A stretch of DNA of 64,000 nucleotides. Origin: an uncultured Bacteroidales bacterium. GTDB taxonomy: Bacteria > Bacteroidota > Bacteroidia > Bacteroidales > F082. Positions 24,801 through 29,977 of this stretch are shown one piece after another. The notes beneath the pieces were generated by a model. The model was not told the DNA's origin and made no database searches. It saw only the letters and a list, made by a program, of their open reading frames with translations. A program made the translations under genes and the position numbers. Location of the stretch: the NCBI GenBank assembly GCA_905234645.1, contig CAJOIS010000001.1, forward strand, positions 62,001 to 126,000. The letters run 5' to 3'. Position 1 is the first letter of the stretch, and every line of letters starts with the position of its first letter.

Positions 24801-27719
24801 GACGCCAATCTGCTGAAGTACGTGTGGGCACCGATTGGAACCACGGCACATCCGTTCAACGGTACGTTCGACGGTAAGGGCCATACCATCTCCAACCTTG
24901 AGATCAGCTACCTCGGCGATGGCGACCGTATCTACGAGTACGACAACTACGGCTTGTTTGGCAACGTCAACAACGGCACCATCAACCGTACCTTCGTCGT
25001 GAGCGGCACGATTAGCCCTGTGGGTGTGGCCAACATCGGAGGTCTGGTGGGTAAACTCGAAGGCACGACCGCCTTACTCAAGAACAGTGAGGCTGCTGTC
25101 CAAGTTACTTATCCCGTCAGTAATAGTACCGACAAGAACTACACTGTGGGTGGCTTGGTTGGCCAAATGATAGGTGGCGACATCCACTCGTCCATGGCTA
25201 TGCCTGACATCGCCCTCAATGCCTATAGCGTTGCGGGTGGTTTGGTGGGCATCACGCAAGCCACTGAGGGTGACGCTCCCACGACTCCGACCATCAAGAA
25301 CTCGTTTGCCAATGCAAAGATTGCCGTTGGCAATACCACCGACTATGGCGCAGGCGGTCTGGTAGGACACAGCGAGCAGTTGAGTATGGAGAACTGCTAT
25401 TCCCATAATAGAGTGGCCACCACCCAGCCCAACTACGGCTCGTTGGTATCGAGTGGTAATGTTGCCAACGTGCAGCGTTGCTATGGCGAGCGAGACCTCA
25501 ATCATACCGCTACAGGTAACATCAACAACTGCTCCACCTACACGCCTGTCATCAATTCCGACGAATTGGGTTATATGTACGCCGACAACAAGGTTGTGGC
25601 CGACAATATGACCATGTTCGAGGTGCTCAACAAGAAGGTTTGGGCGCTGAACAAGGCTGCCAATGACAGCACCTACGCGCACTGGGCACGTCCTGCCTTG
25701 TCGGAGATCAACAACGACCTGCCTGTGTTGCTGCTGGGTGAGTTCGACGGTTCGGTGAAATACCAAGGCACCTTCCGTAGCGTGGGTACCTACGCTGGCG
25801 GTGCTGCCTTGCAGTATGGTGGTCCTGTCCGTGACGGTGATACTTCTGATGACTTTGACGAAGTGAATGCCGCACTCACCCGTACTAAGGCAACCGACAA
25901 CGACTACCTCTACATCTATGGTGACGTGACCGAGACCATAGCTGGCAGCATCACCCAGACCAAGGTGAGCATCAACGAACATGCCTCCATCGAACATCCA
26001 GGTGCGTTGGGTACATCGTCGTCGAAAGCCGATTATACCGATACCTATGTGGGCATCAGCTTCGACAACTCCTGCGGTCATGCCGTTTCAACGCCGGGCG
26101 TCAACGGATTGGGTGGTCAACTCTTGCCGCGCGACTGGCACATGTTCTCCACGCCGCTGAGCAATGCTCCGTTGGGATTTGATTATCATGTAGGCACGAC
26201 GAACACGAACTCGGGCGCTTACGAGGGTGGAGACTACAGCAACACGAACTTCTATAACAATCCATGGGTACCCACCTCCATTGAATTCAGTTGGCTGAAC
26301 AATGGTGGCCAAGGCGATAACCGTTATTGGATGTCGACGACAGCTGACGGTTACTTCCCGACGTCTCGTGGCACTTTGTTCAACAACGATCTTGAGTCGA
26401 TCTTCGTGTCCAACTCGGACGAGCATCCTTCGAGCGACGTCTATCGCTATCCTTATGGTATGGACTTCTATACTTGGTACGAGCCGGAATACCACTGGAT
26501 CAACTTCAAGCGTAACGGCCAGAACCACTGGCACAGTGATGAGGAAGCTCATGTCCATAAGCATTTGGACTACTTTGGCAGCGCAATGAACGTGAACGAA
26601 GAGACCCTGATTCCCGCCAAGGGTTACATGGCTTCCATCGCCACGCCGACCTTGCTGCAAAGCCACGGCACCCTGAATGCTGGCCCCCAGAACATCGCCT
26701 TGACGAAAGCAGGCAAGTACCTCAAGGGCTGGAACCTCGTGGGTAACCCGTATCATGGCTACATCGACTTCAGCAAGTTTGCCGCTGCGGCAATTGAAGG
26801 CGGCAATGGTGGGGTCCTGTCTGATGATTTGAGCCAAGTGGGAGGAACGGGGAATGTGCCGTTCTATGTCATCTATGACGCCGACGAATACCAACATGGT
26901 CATGAAGGAAGTGGATTCCTCTACTATCCGGATGGCGGTTCGCAAAATGGTGCATACGCTGGACGTTACATCCATCCGCACCAAGGCTTCTACGTCCAAC
27001 TGAAGGAAACCGCGAGTAGCAATACCTTGAAGTTTACCGAAGACATGGTGGTGCCTCGTAGCGAGGTCGGTGAGAGCCACTTCCGCGAATGGCAGCCCAG
27101 CTACCCGTTGATCAACCTCTACTTGAGCAGCGACCATGGCTGCCGCGACGTGACGGTCATCGAGCTCGAGCGTCCCGAGTGGGGTGGAGCCACCAAGATC
27201 AAAGATCTGCGTGTCGGTAACGGTCTCTTCTACGGTCACCACGAAGACGACAACTATGCCGCCATGTTCGTCAAGCAAGGCACGGAACGCGTACCGTTGC
27301 GCTTCGAGGCCAAGGAGGACGACATCTTCACCATCAGTTGGGAGACGGCTAACGGTAACTTCCATAGCATGTATCTCATTGATAACATCTTGGGCTTCCA
27401 GTATGATATGATTCGCAACAACAGCTACACCTTTGAAGGCCATAAGGACGATTACTGGTCGAGATTCTACATCGTCTTCGATGTCACCGACGTCGAGGAG
27501 CATACGGACCAGCCCTTCGTCTTCTTCGATGGTTCGGAATATGTAGTCACCGGCGACGGCGATCTCGAATTCATCGATGTCAACGGCCAGATCCTGTGGC
27601 GTTCCTACGTGAGCGGACAGACCCGTGTGGGAATACCTAAGGTGGCTGCTGGAGTGTATATGTTCAGACTCGTCAACTCAGATGATGTACAAGTCCAGAA
27701 AGTAGTTGTGAAAAAGTAA
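3852..27719 (+). CDS. Giant (~7955 aa) secreted beta-solenoid-like repeat protein with GLUG-like motifs and C-terminal T9SS type A-like sorting domain
   Basis: Single uninterrupted ORF. N-terminal signal peptide (INLRRRTILLLALLLAGGIASAQ); repeated GNVFGGGxxxxVxGNTxVxIxGGxI units; GGLVGxxxG motifs around 25030-25520; C-terminus GVYMFRLVNSDDVQVQKVVVKK. Actual start may be MNKSS at 3864. Confidence 0.93.
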   Translation: MMNYMNKSSINLRRRTILLLALLLAGGIASAQTPTPRVTIKGDVFGGGNLGVVKNVSTGTGTTISVSRIDSTTVIFNGGPNDVIEGTVYGGGKGVCYDETKGLVEGNATVVMKGGLVKRSIYGGGEMGSVGTFTEYYNTATNGHLAGEPKTCYTGTGLTKVLLSGGQVGLLNTMMHTPENADDDFGYVFGACRGEADSITNYNPNYDPQLNPNAPFQNKVCVSAVCNKSELEISGRTVIVASVYGGSENGLVMDGTHVKMRGGQIGIGHYTTTEGEVTTHHWDNPYLGPGWDEGENAKWNLAVPKIQNGTITDDNITEWGFHGCQAWPFVSPYNIFDPFYGEPDPQYDPLNPNPLHPTPTYEPENSQNGSGSNGQADFGNLFGGGCGFYPIRPGVWRRSAGRVWGDVVLDIEGGHILTSVYGGNETTDVIGKVTINMSGGTIGVPRTHADLNDCPNSGNLYGAGKGDQRVWANKWTDVNETEVNITGGSIFGSVFGGGEDGHVLGDTKLTMSNIVADAAYHNAHPEVAEGTVLSSPTVGTWGFTGYDGNVFGGGRGFSPDALTAGAVCGNTEVNLTGVTIVGSVFGGGRNGSVGIELRDANDPLYGQMPEGDRGHTKVTITDCIIGNDYESKLHRFATTQGGNVFGGSLGSIKLLISDEVNPLWPMAAKVKSTEIEINGANTIIKNNVYGGCGYGSVDGNTTVTVKNGTIWRNVYGGGLGSDDDREAMAANFISLQNNQTSTLSVKPMRCAGRVEGNTNVYIQGGWVKKSVYGGGEFGSVGFYASEPVQHPEPTDWSVVTTGSPTHLSWPVGFEYVEGTGTTNVSITGGRIGITGKDYMGPWNAAGNPIYYTYTPIYGDSEHPETITGYQEVEHEYNLNDFTSGKDGGGVKALKEAREDNGDVYGAGKGEAGARHRMATLCNVDNTVVTINIDQETSDATPDNYKPAKTSGLYLRENEDKVYDFIYQFLPTYKTDIVAGEENWKTYASRACITGALYGGGENGHVNTNTNVTLTEGLVGHNLYGGGKGSDTYKETLYPWEEDGNHPGNYIYHYDQPYLADITSITAGKVYGDTYVTVNGGYVVRNVYGGGNRASVGKANYASGPGDYYPNGYGEAWTATTQQETQALLANSGHTYVYINGGRIGTVNGLKDDFPTGNVYGSCRGEAADPSVPAKLSPRFLFSPEFFLGYTNHTYVRIGDPINSNSNPRVYGSVYGGGEDGHVRWDTHVDINKGEIGNAYNDDNIASVETGDMNNVQWLARGNVYGAGSGLGKFKANDDDPGAYNYASGSVTQNTEVNINGGVLHRNVYGGGSLAAVGPLRIFQPAEPTKEQSCNQVNINTTVGTEDEFRAGYGGYVYGAGRGVDEDGVDLSKFATSANTEVNLGPNALVYANVYGGGELGQVRWNTEVNLNGGTVGLLDYEKEEGSDIYTSVTHVNDCGRLFGGGKGLLSDRDAALAHGNTNVTISSGKVLNNVYGGGEVASVGDRTITQEHSIPEDENSPMVTTGITPVAGTGLAKVTITGGEVGPAPKVEGSYNIPIALNSQDGYVFGGGKGIGDDPLDYTSTPPHPSGRYWQFADVNYTSVMIGDPNPEVTTGPRIWGSIFGGAEDGHVLGNDTVRLVKGLIGTNGTTTWDGNIFGGGRNYHHKNFSAGYTGGNILVEMTGGQILGSIFGGGRLAITGISPMGIKRDGTSCWTYDTENTNTGKIYVRVKGGVVGNEKLIEEWTSSTMGDVYGGGKGTMEGLAIYDDEGHPTHDPAAALLFSLARETHVIISDSISDAGDLVSSPVILGSVFGGGEVANVGNYGWTQSGLSFENIHLVSDGKSYVTVDGGTIGATTVNGHASKAQMRYELASTANDGNYTLKYNDDRGHVFGGGEGLFDNPQNYATNVNVNPTGTTNGAHAMNLIDVMATVDETEVTISGSAFVKGSVYGGAMNGHVLHDTKVVVAGGQIGAGYNHATNEEQAKYTEDQFFNPLDNRNFLADYSDILESKALLECYQWEYDSMSVRPFDLKLIKEGYENDEYTYYPTDGKTWFGNVFGGGSGYYPYFRETSTGSGVYEPHWNRDCGKVYGNSTVEITGGHILTSVYGGSEMTDVGHFTYDADGGHPVSGGTATVTMSGGTLGVPRTLEQIKAHPVTCYLFGAGKGDPRTDFNTNTNSSYADVTVKGGTIYGSVFGGGEDAHIIGDAKVTISNFVADAAYHALHPEVAVGALVSPIIGTTGHSYVDGNIFGGGRGFTSEALTAGVISGNVTVNIGGGTMLGSVYGGGRLAAVGTYLVPANHANYGRFMPDNANGTHGHIEVNITGGTIGNDYESIYTHQEHTTSGNVYGGCMGRLKKVNGDINNRWPLFAVARTANVSINQTSSDEGKRTTIRGTVYGGGEFGVIIDTTYVHVSGGTIWDDVYGAGRGSTDETEITYTDPETQASVTTTALKRSARVFRNSHVLVDGGWIKRSVYGGGDLASVGSISDFTPHNGANDNYAISWPFAFTFAEGTGRSMVEVKGGRIGISGKDFMGPWTEAGIPLIDLGDGNGYVQYNGSDSHKKALKAAREDNGDIFGAGEGRPGDTWTYPHLANVDNSIVRIEYPAAIDEAVLPENFKPYDQDFQSTCFYNLEDWPTYGTTQCITGSVYGGSENGHVNDSAYVNLRSGLVGHGIYGGGKGSGTYTVHYEPEGEDPYDEEYYCITSGKVFGNTHILIEGGRVVRSVFGGGNAASVGKANFLGYGETGTPIANNGRSWVEVKRGTLGMLPVDKSKPDDVIKDNIPYGSVFGGARGLVDANCDVEGSEESRMSYVSSTKVIIGDKDGGPTLYGSVYGGGQDGHVRHTTDVTINNGTIGLAFVNPETAATTVGSDDPDSEYWTTRGNVFGGGSGISTYGDNDDQYSQYAGSVFETTNVTVKGGTIHRNVYGGGNLALVGSSLTEGNITAGEDGKSLNRARVTIMGGQIGVGTDVNGTYTASSGSGNGGKEDNEPEHFTYGGSVFGGGKGFESDEFQDYCNVDSTNVQIQGSNVLGEVYGGAENGHVVYDTRVFVNGGTIGTIGNTGYDGNVFGGGKGSGEGIASTIDDPNPDAEEPTYEYVTLNLYKHCGRVGGNTYVKVTDGYIKGSIYGGGSLALTGVNEEGEFPYDPQHPEQWAIADHGNTFITVKGTSTMLGTDDADDLLHTDASVGDIFGSGKGDIDNYDNVLAGRTTNATVNVSGSPTIHGTVFGGGEMAGVGWWGTDGKFFGNADHGMTGKTNVTINGSPVIGTATEFTLTPAANPDDNWWTMFENGKIVHSCTGNVFGGSQGDVYPKFGHWVSMGRSREAEVNINLGDNGLIRGTVYGGGEQGSVIGDTKVTIDGTGTIGTHITTGTGAGTGNDYYYGGVFAAGYGSDDPYENDDEIHPNDSTIHRRDVLHLDWTPGVMAGRVYGDAQADILGCTILGGIYGGGERAYVGYERSNTYGNVTVNIGSRSVVNSGQGGSKDDPTYTYSGNADLVHSDVFGANKYAGTPFGNTYVNVYQTKHTAANTCPTLPAQYDTWTHDLMTANTAGNSPFTQAQQYAIHSVFGGGDRSHYIPHQNKHAHVHVYTCLNTIEDLFGGSNAADIGAHNNTYETNANLTVDGGRFNRVFGGGNGLSATQAANIHGAAITYIDGGLINQLFGGSNNFGNIHDIQLDIADTPSGCNQYVDETYGGGNEAPHDGDVVVNVTCDQGLIGHVFYGGANHGAINGNLTVNVAGGKFDLVFGGSKNGSVNYYTQNYVNDYNALHLVNPQQPGVYVDGFTPITTNDGGNITLNLYGGKIYEAAYGGNDEGGIIKGKITINVLDNISGDCKLDLQDLYGAGRNAAYAPVTPGDEPQPITDQLWPEVNVIHGTVKGNVFGGGHGATATVTSNPVVNIGYDASMAQYVSTNPLDVNYFEDPATNATATVLGSVLGGGNQAQVVGNTNVYVRKDNTIIGDKLNFAQRYVTDRNFHEVINFGNVFGGGFGFEGENPTSDDVNLGKVTGNTNVTINGGTVRHNVYGGGRMATVGGTANVTVEGTALIGPKKADLTQSTDAEKLIMKEKLGLDHTPSDAEFINYSFKYLGGNEGSVYGAGRGKCEPAYDNFAYVNATNVIIGGNAQVVSGVFGGAENGRVTTDTEVTIGRQNTDNDAPIIGGIPYHDAGTYTVPKNSDVVSEVSSIDGEYMGVSRTISNADSETAEDIYGVGACIFRGGVFGGGRGTDTYEVDHIPTFNRTAGWVKGNSNITINKGAIFGKVYGGGTIASVGTFAYTNIPANPTTHTPAYDSISGYTSGTGKATVIVNGGQIGVGGINDGDVFGGGLGVAMQPGHELTRLAYVGETDVQIKPGAVVKSNVYGGAASGHVQGEAHVTVDGATIGVQGQYGWHGNVYGGGGGTERYIKVNAQGQPITVNNQPVQHMSISAGRVFGSTYVTINQTDKNYPTVITNSVYGGGAAASVGGYRLGNPQYVGANAIIDQNVKCQVDITGGTIGVDGNDNGMVYGSARGFVKNDKATDNFDTFADSLSYAVQTIVNIGTKTVSEDNPPVITYGGDAVIKGNVYGSGDNGHVVLNTNVNIYGGTVEGNVFGGGSGDEKYLDENDKEQYNAYSGDVSGNTNVNIYRGTILKNVYGGGEIASLMNPYTSPVSYGTSNVTIEGGVIGVELIGTPQEQIDGGIVFGGCYGLAGDNYEGYSNVGNANVTIKGGTIYNAVFGGGDNGHVKGNTVVAISEDVSTIPTIIGQKLTMRELIVDSLALARTHIYTGSVLGGGRGTGTIAGGMHSEITGRVYGNATVTVSGGTIRHAVYGGGGLASVGTYTLGDDGLPVFTSGGTTTVTVNGNALIGPKKEDLLIGLLDPEDPYYIEEMGRARTALGIPDGQQFTSDDYRNVAFRLLGLNEGWVFGAGCGLASNEFDDPTHPHYNLYHDDLNKLTFNKNTIVNIGGNAQIAGVVFGGGENGRVMTSTEVNITGGVIGGIPLHGGGAYTVPAVSSTMDGEYKDVELDFPEKWSEIFEDEYGAGRNAFRGSVFGGGKGSDTIVRLDLTKPEYRYSRMAGQVFGSTNVNISAGTIYGMVYGGGAISNVGKVTYDNNTGAVTAVTGGACNVTITGGTLGSDNGATNIDDNTIGLNNGNVFGGGLGRVGAPESSIVNVSYAGSTKVEVKDGAHVPGSVFGGSANGHVMGDSHVIIDGEETVIGTPGRGGWHSNVYGAGGGQHRYNIVRTKIDPVTHEPIINSQTNQPETETIRHLSITSGRVFGNTKVEIKNGTVLHNVYGGGAIASVGTYNISGTDVSVGANTGKSEVFVKGGTIGTNGDNNGMVYGSARGIICNPAASAYPECFLDSLAYVANSEVTIGTANGGFGDLKVNGSVYGGGENGHVYQKAKVDVYSGTIGCTAGEYATATNSTLTGYDPTWLKKKFPYRGNVYGAGCGTDTYDPDHDTLSFSKGAGLVQGQTEVNIHGGYISRNVYGGGAMATVGDITAFVERHKTNNGPSLDTLSWPMQLTFDGEGNNQTGKAVVNIYGGHIGTVAAPEAASGNVFGSSRGKAADRYKMAYFANVREAHVNVNFDTAPEGNTFDEGTVDCIVGSVYGSGESGHVYEDTYVTIENGLIGGSVFGGGDGTELYKDVLLDGTTNAPYPANVRSITAGKVYGNTNVTISQASGKATYIKHNVYGGGNLASVGKGNYFGYGEGGDESTDGLCTVEITGGTIGTNGYIAANETVLNGFVFGSSKGTTYKNFTQEERYKYTRDFFLGYANSTNVTIGGTTVKGSVFGGGNDGHVRLSTIVNINEGSVIGVAYDPNAGLGQPTADIWKYRGNVYGAGRGVDRIESTNGYCFSAGSVTRYTTVNVNGGTIHNNVYGGGSLATVGPPEGYTDESLCTVNIYNGNIGTQTDVTTYSYGGNVFGSSRGELGGGETALLNLMASAKETYVNIGYPNGTGNPQVYGSVFGGGDNGHVNTHTTVCVNAGHVGFNGQSATNTYSGNVFGGGNGTDTGTNQDGIVKGHTRVFVKGGTVHRDVYGGGNTSIVTAERVVTIEGANTVVKGDVYGGSNNGIDAKAYTSLKTVNVRGGQINGNVFGGSHNAKESNADDAQDKWSGFVNITGGIIGQDVFAAGNGGDVKGSLCVNIGKEAVVHAPTYVNFNAPGGPNTDNPSANQYYNVKEDGTTYNDLNESTEDDLPIGKLIVHGDVYGGSHHYGNTNTPSWNHYDVNGFSVVFLDGEGYDTENNETTNTSLIGQTGWKPFMNLEKGIYGSGKQCESGQLIMPYGQSEARGIVIKDYGHRTNNADSQMTGATRDLTTIQRGGIVVLDNTNIHFTGAAPISRPDYTTKYAVSRANLGFYCLNGSGIVLGSSMANDSVIIDSVRIVKSMYLPAGESVYQNVLGGASQTNWETVGIQEDNGTAKLYRLTNTGTTDNPVITPVELTAAQENVIVFYDKSKMRVRYKQGNETMYGQLQGFFRMSADPNIYYPENITESFAYARPKITDGSPEQGNASDGGFLSYTSSYNTFTDNGAVYTKTKQYPYLNVLDFSKGDRTDYRMWVNAPMSGPRWYVDGTRGWGRDELKSVDNQAGQYPDKPKKTLFGKNGTVGTGIISDWYTDNDHKYLNFDYTKDIIYVVGALSAQDEQEILRSASYEVENENLVLVPHTNVPLKLYRYPGGHVMSNGSVDNTNAATTTVTPTWGATGEAGPGANYGAMLDVQGNQSVTLQNVTMDGLYGYTTTQSGNTPSEVETHMIPASFNPTLTTEPLIVTHAGSTLNLSEGTELKRGYNGTSPDWYANAFYNDATLTTGHQGGAIYVDGSVNSNGTDAGAQVNVSGKVFITDNHQGVTVGDATQVIASNVYLPTFAKYINITGALDATSRIGVTSPRANEGDDYTYNTLSPVAKATNATMAANTWAQCNVYDDQGWFFVNGHNLGENGQRTTYYNPSSTSKTDNMNEYLYLGWTWANVVRSNPGTDSYEETLSGETVTGVTVKDEKGLAWLISKVNGMNDQTAFTQAVPVEQTGDANLLKYVWAPIGTTAHPFNGTFDGKGHTISNLEISYLGDGDRIYEYDNYGLFGNVNNGTINRTFVVSGTISPVGVANIGGLVGKLEGTTALLKNSEAAVQVTYPVSNSTDKNYTVGGLVGQMIGGDIHSSMAMPDIALNAYSVAGGLVGITQATEGDAPTTPTIKNSFANAKIAVGNTTDYGAGGLVGHSEQLSMENCYSHNRVATTQPNYGSLVSSGNVANVQRCYGERDLNHTATGNINNCSTYTPVINSDELGYMYADNKVVADNMTMFEVLNKKVWALNKAANDSTYAHWARPALSEINNDLPVLLLGEFDGSVKYQGTFRSVGTYAGGAALQYGGPVRDGDTSDDFDEVNAALTRTKATDNDYLYIYGDVTETIAGSITQTKVSINEHASIEHPGALGTSSSKADYTDTYVGISFDNSCGHAVSTPGVNGLGGQLLPRDWHMFSTPLSNAPLGFDYHVGTTNTNSGAYEGGDYSNTNFYNNPWVPTSIEFSWLNNGGQGDNRYWMSTTADGYFPTSRGTLFNNDLESIFVSNSDEHPSSDVYRYPYGMDFYTWYEPEYHWINFKRNGQNHWHSDEEAHVHKHLDYFGSAMNVNEETLIPAKGYMASIATPTLLQSHGTLNAGPQNIALTKAGKYLKGWNLVGNPYHGYIDFSKFAAAAIEGGNGGVLSDDLSQVGGTGNVPFYVIYDADEYQHGHEGSGFLYYPDGGSQNGAYAGRYIHPHQGFYVQLKETASSNTLKFTEDMVVPRSEVGESHFREWQPSYPLINLYLSSDHGCRDVTVIELERPEWGGATKIKDLRVGNGLFYGHHEDDNYAAMFVKQGTERVPLRFEAKEDDIFTISWETANGNFHSMYLIDNILGFQYDMIRNNSYTFEGHKDDYWSRFYIVFDVTDVEEHTDQPFVFFDGSEYVVTGDGDLEFIDVNGQILWRSYVSGQTRVGIPKVAAGVYMFRLVNSDDVQVQKVVVKK

Positions 27720-27735
27720 AAGGAGGAAACTGAAA

Positions 27736-28002
27736 ATGAAAGATATGAAGAAACGAATCCTGGCAGCGGTCATGACTATCGGACTGCTTATGCCATGCCA
27801 AATGAACGCCCAAATCTTTCTCGATGATGAGGACCAAGGCGGATCTCGTGTCTCTATCCAGGAATGGGACGGTGGTTTGATCGTCCCATACCAAGCTAGT
27901 GACATCGATGCGTATGTCCCTTTGGGAAGCGGACTGCTGGTCATGGCCGGCTTAGGCGGAGCGTATCTTTTGGCCAAGCGGCACAAGGACCAAGAAGTTT
28001 GA
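27736..28002 (+). CDS. Small secreted protein with C-terminal TM plus basic tail
   Basis: Signal peptide MKKRILAAVMTIGLLMPCQMNAQ; C-terminal VPLGSGLLVMAGLGGAYLLAKRHKD; AGGAGG just upstream. Confidence 0.75.
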   Translation: MKDMKKRILAAVMTIGLLMPCQMNAQIFLDDEDQGGSRVSIQEWDGGLIVPYQASDIDAYVPLGSGLLVMAGLGGAYLLAKRHKDQEV

Positions 28003-28050
28003 AAAAAACTGCTATTATGCAGAAAACTTATGTTGGTAAGGTAATTTCCT

Positions 28051-28058
28051 TATATTTG
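28051..28058 (+). promoter_or_regulatory. Putative Bacteroidota -7 element (TATATTTG) upstream of acyl-CoA ligase
   Basis: Matches TAnnTTTG, ~31 bp before the ATG at 28090; -33 element not convincing. Confidence 0.4.
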
Positions 28059-28089
28059 CAGAATCGATTAGAAACAAAATTGCAAGGAT

Positions 28090-29859
28090 ATGGAAATAAA
28101 GAGAGTCTTTGACCTCCTCGACAACTACGTGGAGAAGTACCCCAACCAGCAGGTGGCCCTTGCTGGAAAGAAAAACGGACAGTGGGTGAACTACAGCTCA
28201 CTGTCCTATAAGGAGCATGCCGACATATTGAGCTACGCGCTCATCGAGTTGGGCATCGAGAAAGGCGACAAGGTGGCGATGATCCTCACCAACCGCCCCG
28301 AATGGAACATGCTGGACATGGCCATTTGTCAAGTCGGTGCCATCAACGTGCCTGTTTATCCTACCATCAGCGAGGAGGACTACCGCTATATCCTTCATGA
28401 CTGCGACGCCAAGATGGTCATCATCGACGGCCTCAGCGTGATGAACAAGGTGACCGCTATTTTGCCTGACGCGCCCAATGTGAAGTTGGTCTATACCATG
28501 GTCGACCGCGAGAAATATCCTTATTTCGACCAGTTGCTCCAGTTGGGCAAGGACCATCCGCACGCCGAAGAACTGGCTGCCCGCAAGGCCGCCGTCGACG
28601 AGATGGACTGCGCCACCATCATCTACACCTCGGGTACCACAGGAACCCCCAAGGGCGTGATGCTTTCGCACCATAACCTGATGAACCAGTTCCCGAACTT
28701 CCATTACACTATTAGTGACACCTCCAACAAGGCTTTCAGCTTCTTGCCTGTGTGCCATGCCTACGAGCGTGCGCTGAACTATTGCTACCAATATCGTGGC
28801 ATGTCCATCTATTATGCCGAGAGTTTGGGTACCATTGCCTCTGACATGCGTGAGGTGCATCCCACGATGATGTGTGCCGTGCCGCGCGTCTTGGAACGCT
28901 TCTATGACGCCATCCTGCAGTCGGGCAAGAAACAGAAGGGCATTAAGAAACGCATTTTCTTCTGGGCCGTGCGCCTTGGCGAGCGTTATAAGATTGATGC
29001 GGTCAGTCGCCACTGGTTCTATGATTGGAAGCTGGGTATCGCTGACAAGCTGGTTTACGCCAAAATCAGGGAAGGTATCGGCGCCGACAACTTCGACATC
29101 ATCGTGTCGGGTGCCGCCGCCATCTCGCAAAAGATTGCTGGATTCTTCTCGGCCATCAAGATGCCTGTGTTTGAAGGCTATGGTTTGACGGAGACATCTC
29201 CTGTCATCGCCGTCAGCAACCGCAGCCCTCATGGTCGCGAAGTGGGCTATGTGGGTCAACCCTTGCCTGGCACAGAGGTGAAGATTGCGGACAACGGTGA
29301 GATTTGCTGCCGTGGCCACAATGTGATGATGGGCTACTACAAACATCCCGAACTCACCAAGGAGGTCATCGACGAGGAAGGCTGGTTCCACACGGGCGAT
29401 ATGGGCGAGATTGACCAATACAACCGCTTACGTATCACAGGCCGTATCAAGAGTCTCTTCAAGACCTCGGGCGGCAAATACATCAACCCTGATGTCATCG
29501 AAGCCAAGTTCTGCGCCTCTAAGCTGATTGAAAACATCCTAGTGGTAGGTGAGAACCAGAAGTTCGCAGGCGCCCTCATCATCCCGAGTTTCAGTGAGCT
29601 CAAGTCTTGGTGCGCTGAAGAGAAAATCCCCTATACGACCAACGAGGAGATGATCCGGAATCCCGAGGTGCTCAAACGCTTTGCGAAGGAAGTCAACGAG
29701 CTGAACAAGGGCTTGGGCGAGACCGAGAAGATCAAGAAGCATGTGCTGCTCGCCGACGAGTGGAGCATCGGCAACGGCTTGCTGACACCCACGCTTAAAG
29801 TCAAGCGCAAGGTCCTCATCGCGAAATATAAGGACGTCATCGATAAGATGTTCGAATAA
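28090..29859 (+). CDS. AMP-dependent synthetase / long-chain fatty acid-CoA ligase
   Basis: YTSGTTGTPKGVMLSH AMP-binding motif, GYGLTETSPVIAVS, GWFHTGDMGEID, ITGRIKSLFKTSGGKYI. Confidence 0.95.
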   Translation: MEIKRVFDLLDNYVEKYPNQQVALAGKKNGQWVNYSSLSYKEHADILSYALIELGIEKGDKVAMILTNRPEWNMLDMAICQVGAINVPVYPTISEEDYRYILHDCDAKMVIIDGLSVMNKVTAILPDAPNVKLVYTMVDREKYPYFDQLLQLGKDHPHAEELAARKAAVDEMDCATIIYTSGTTGTPKGVMLSHHNLMNQFPNFHYTISDTSNKAFSFLPVCHAYERALNYCYQYRGMSIYYAESLGTIASDMREVHPTMMCAVPRVLERFYDAILQSGKKQKGIKKRIFFWAVRLGERYKIDAVSRHWFYDWKLGIADKLVYAKIREGIGADNFDIIVSGAAAISQKIAGFFSAIKMPVFEGYGLTETSPVIAVSNRSPHGREVGYVGQPLPGTEVKIADNGEICCRGHNVMMGYYKHPELTKEVIDEEGWFHTGDMGEIDQYNRLRITGRIKSLFKTSGGKYINPDVIEAKFCASKLIENILVVGENQKFAGALIIPSFSELKSWCAEEKIPYTTNEEMIRNPEVLKRFAKEVNELNKGLGETEKIKKHVLLADEWSIGNGLLTPTLKVKRKVLIAKYKDVIDKMFE

Positions 29860-29863
29860 TATT

Positions 29864-29890
29864 GTAGAGACGGTGTGACACCGTCTCTGC
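29864..29890. repeat. Palindromic element GTAGAGACGGTGTGACACCGTCTCTGC (dispersed GTAGAGACG family; possible terminator)
   Basis: Near-perfect inverted repeat directly after the acyl-CoA ligase stop. Confidence 0.7.
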
Positions 29891-29898
29891 CCAAGAAC

Positions 29899-29935
29899 AA
29901 ATGGCCGCTTCAACCTCGTGTTGGGGCGGCCATTG
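29899..29935. terminator. Hairpin AATGGCCGC...GCGGCCATT
   Basis: 9-bp inverted repeat in the convergent intergenic region between 29859 and 29978. Confidence 0.4.
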
Positions 29936-29942
29936 TCGTTGT

Positions 29943-29972
29943 AGTAGAGACGGAGCACGCACCTTCTCTACA
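29943..29972. repeat. Second GTAGAGACG-family palindrome (imperfect)
   Basis: AGTAGAGACGGAGCACGCACCTTCTCTACAAA; same ends as the copies at 29864 and 49332. Confidence 0.6.
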
Positions 29973-29977
29973 AATAA

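Noticed and set aside
28198-29418. 406-aa minus-strand ORF opposite the acyl-CoA ligase
   Set aside because: The opposite strand encodes a complete, motif-rich AMP-binding enzyme; the antisense ORF has no recognisable domain.
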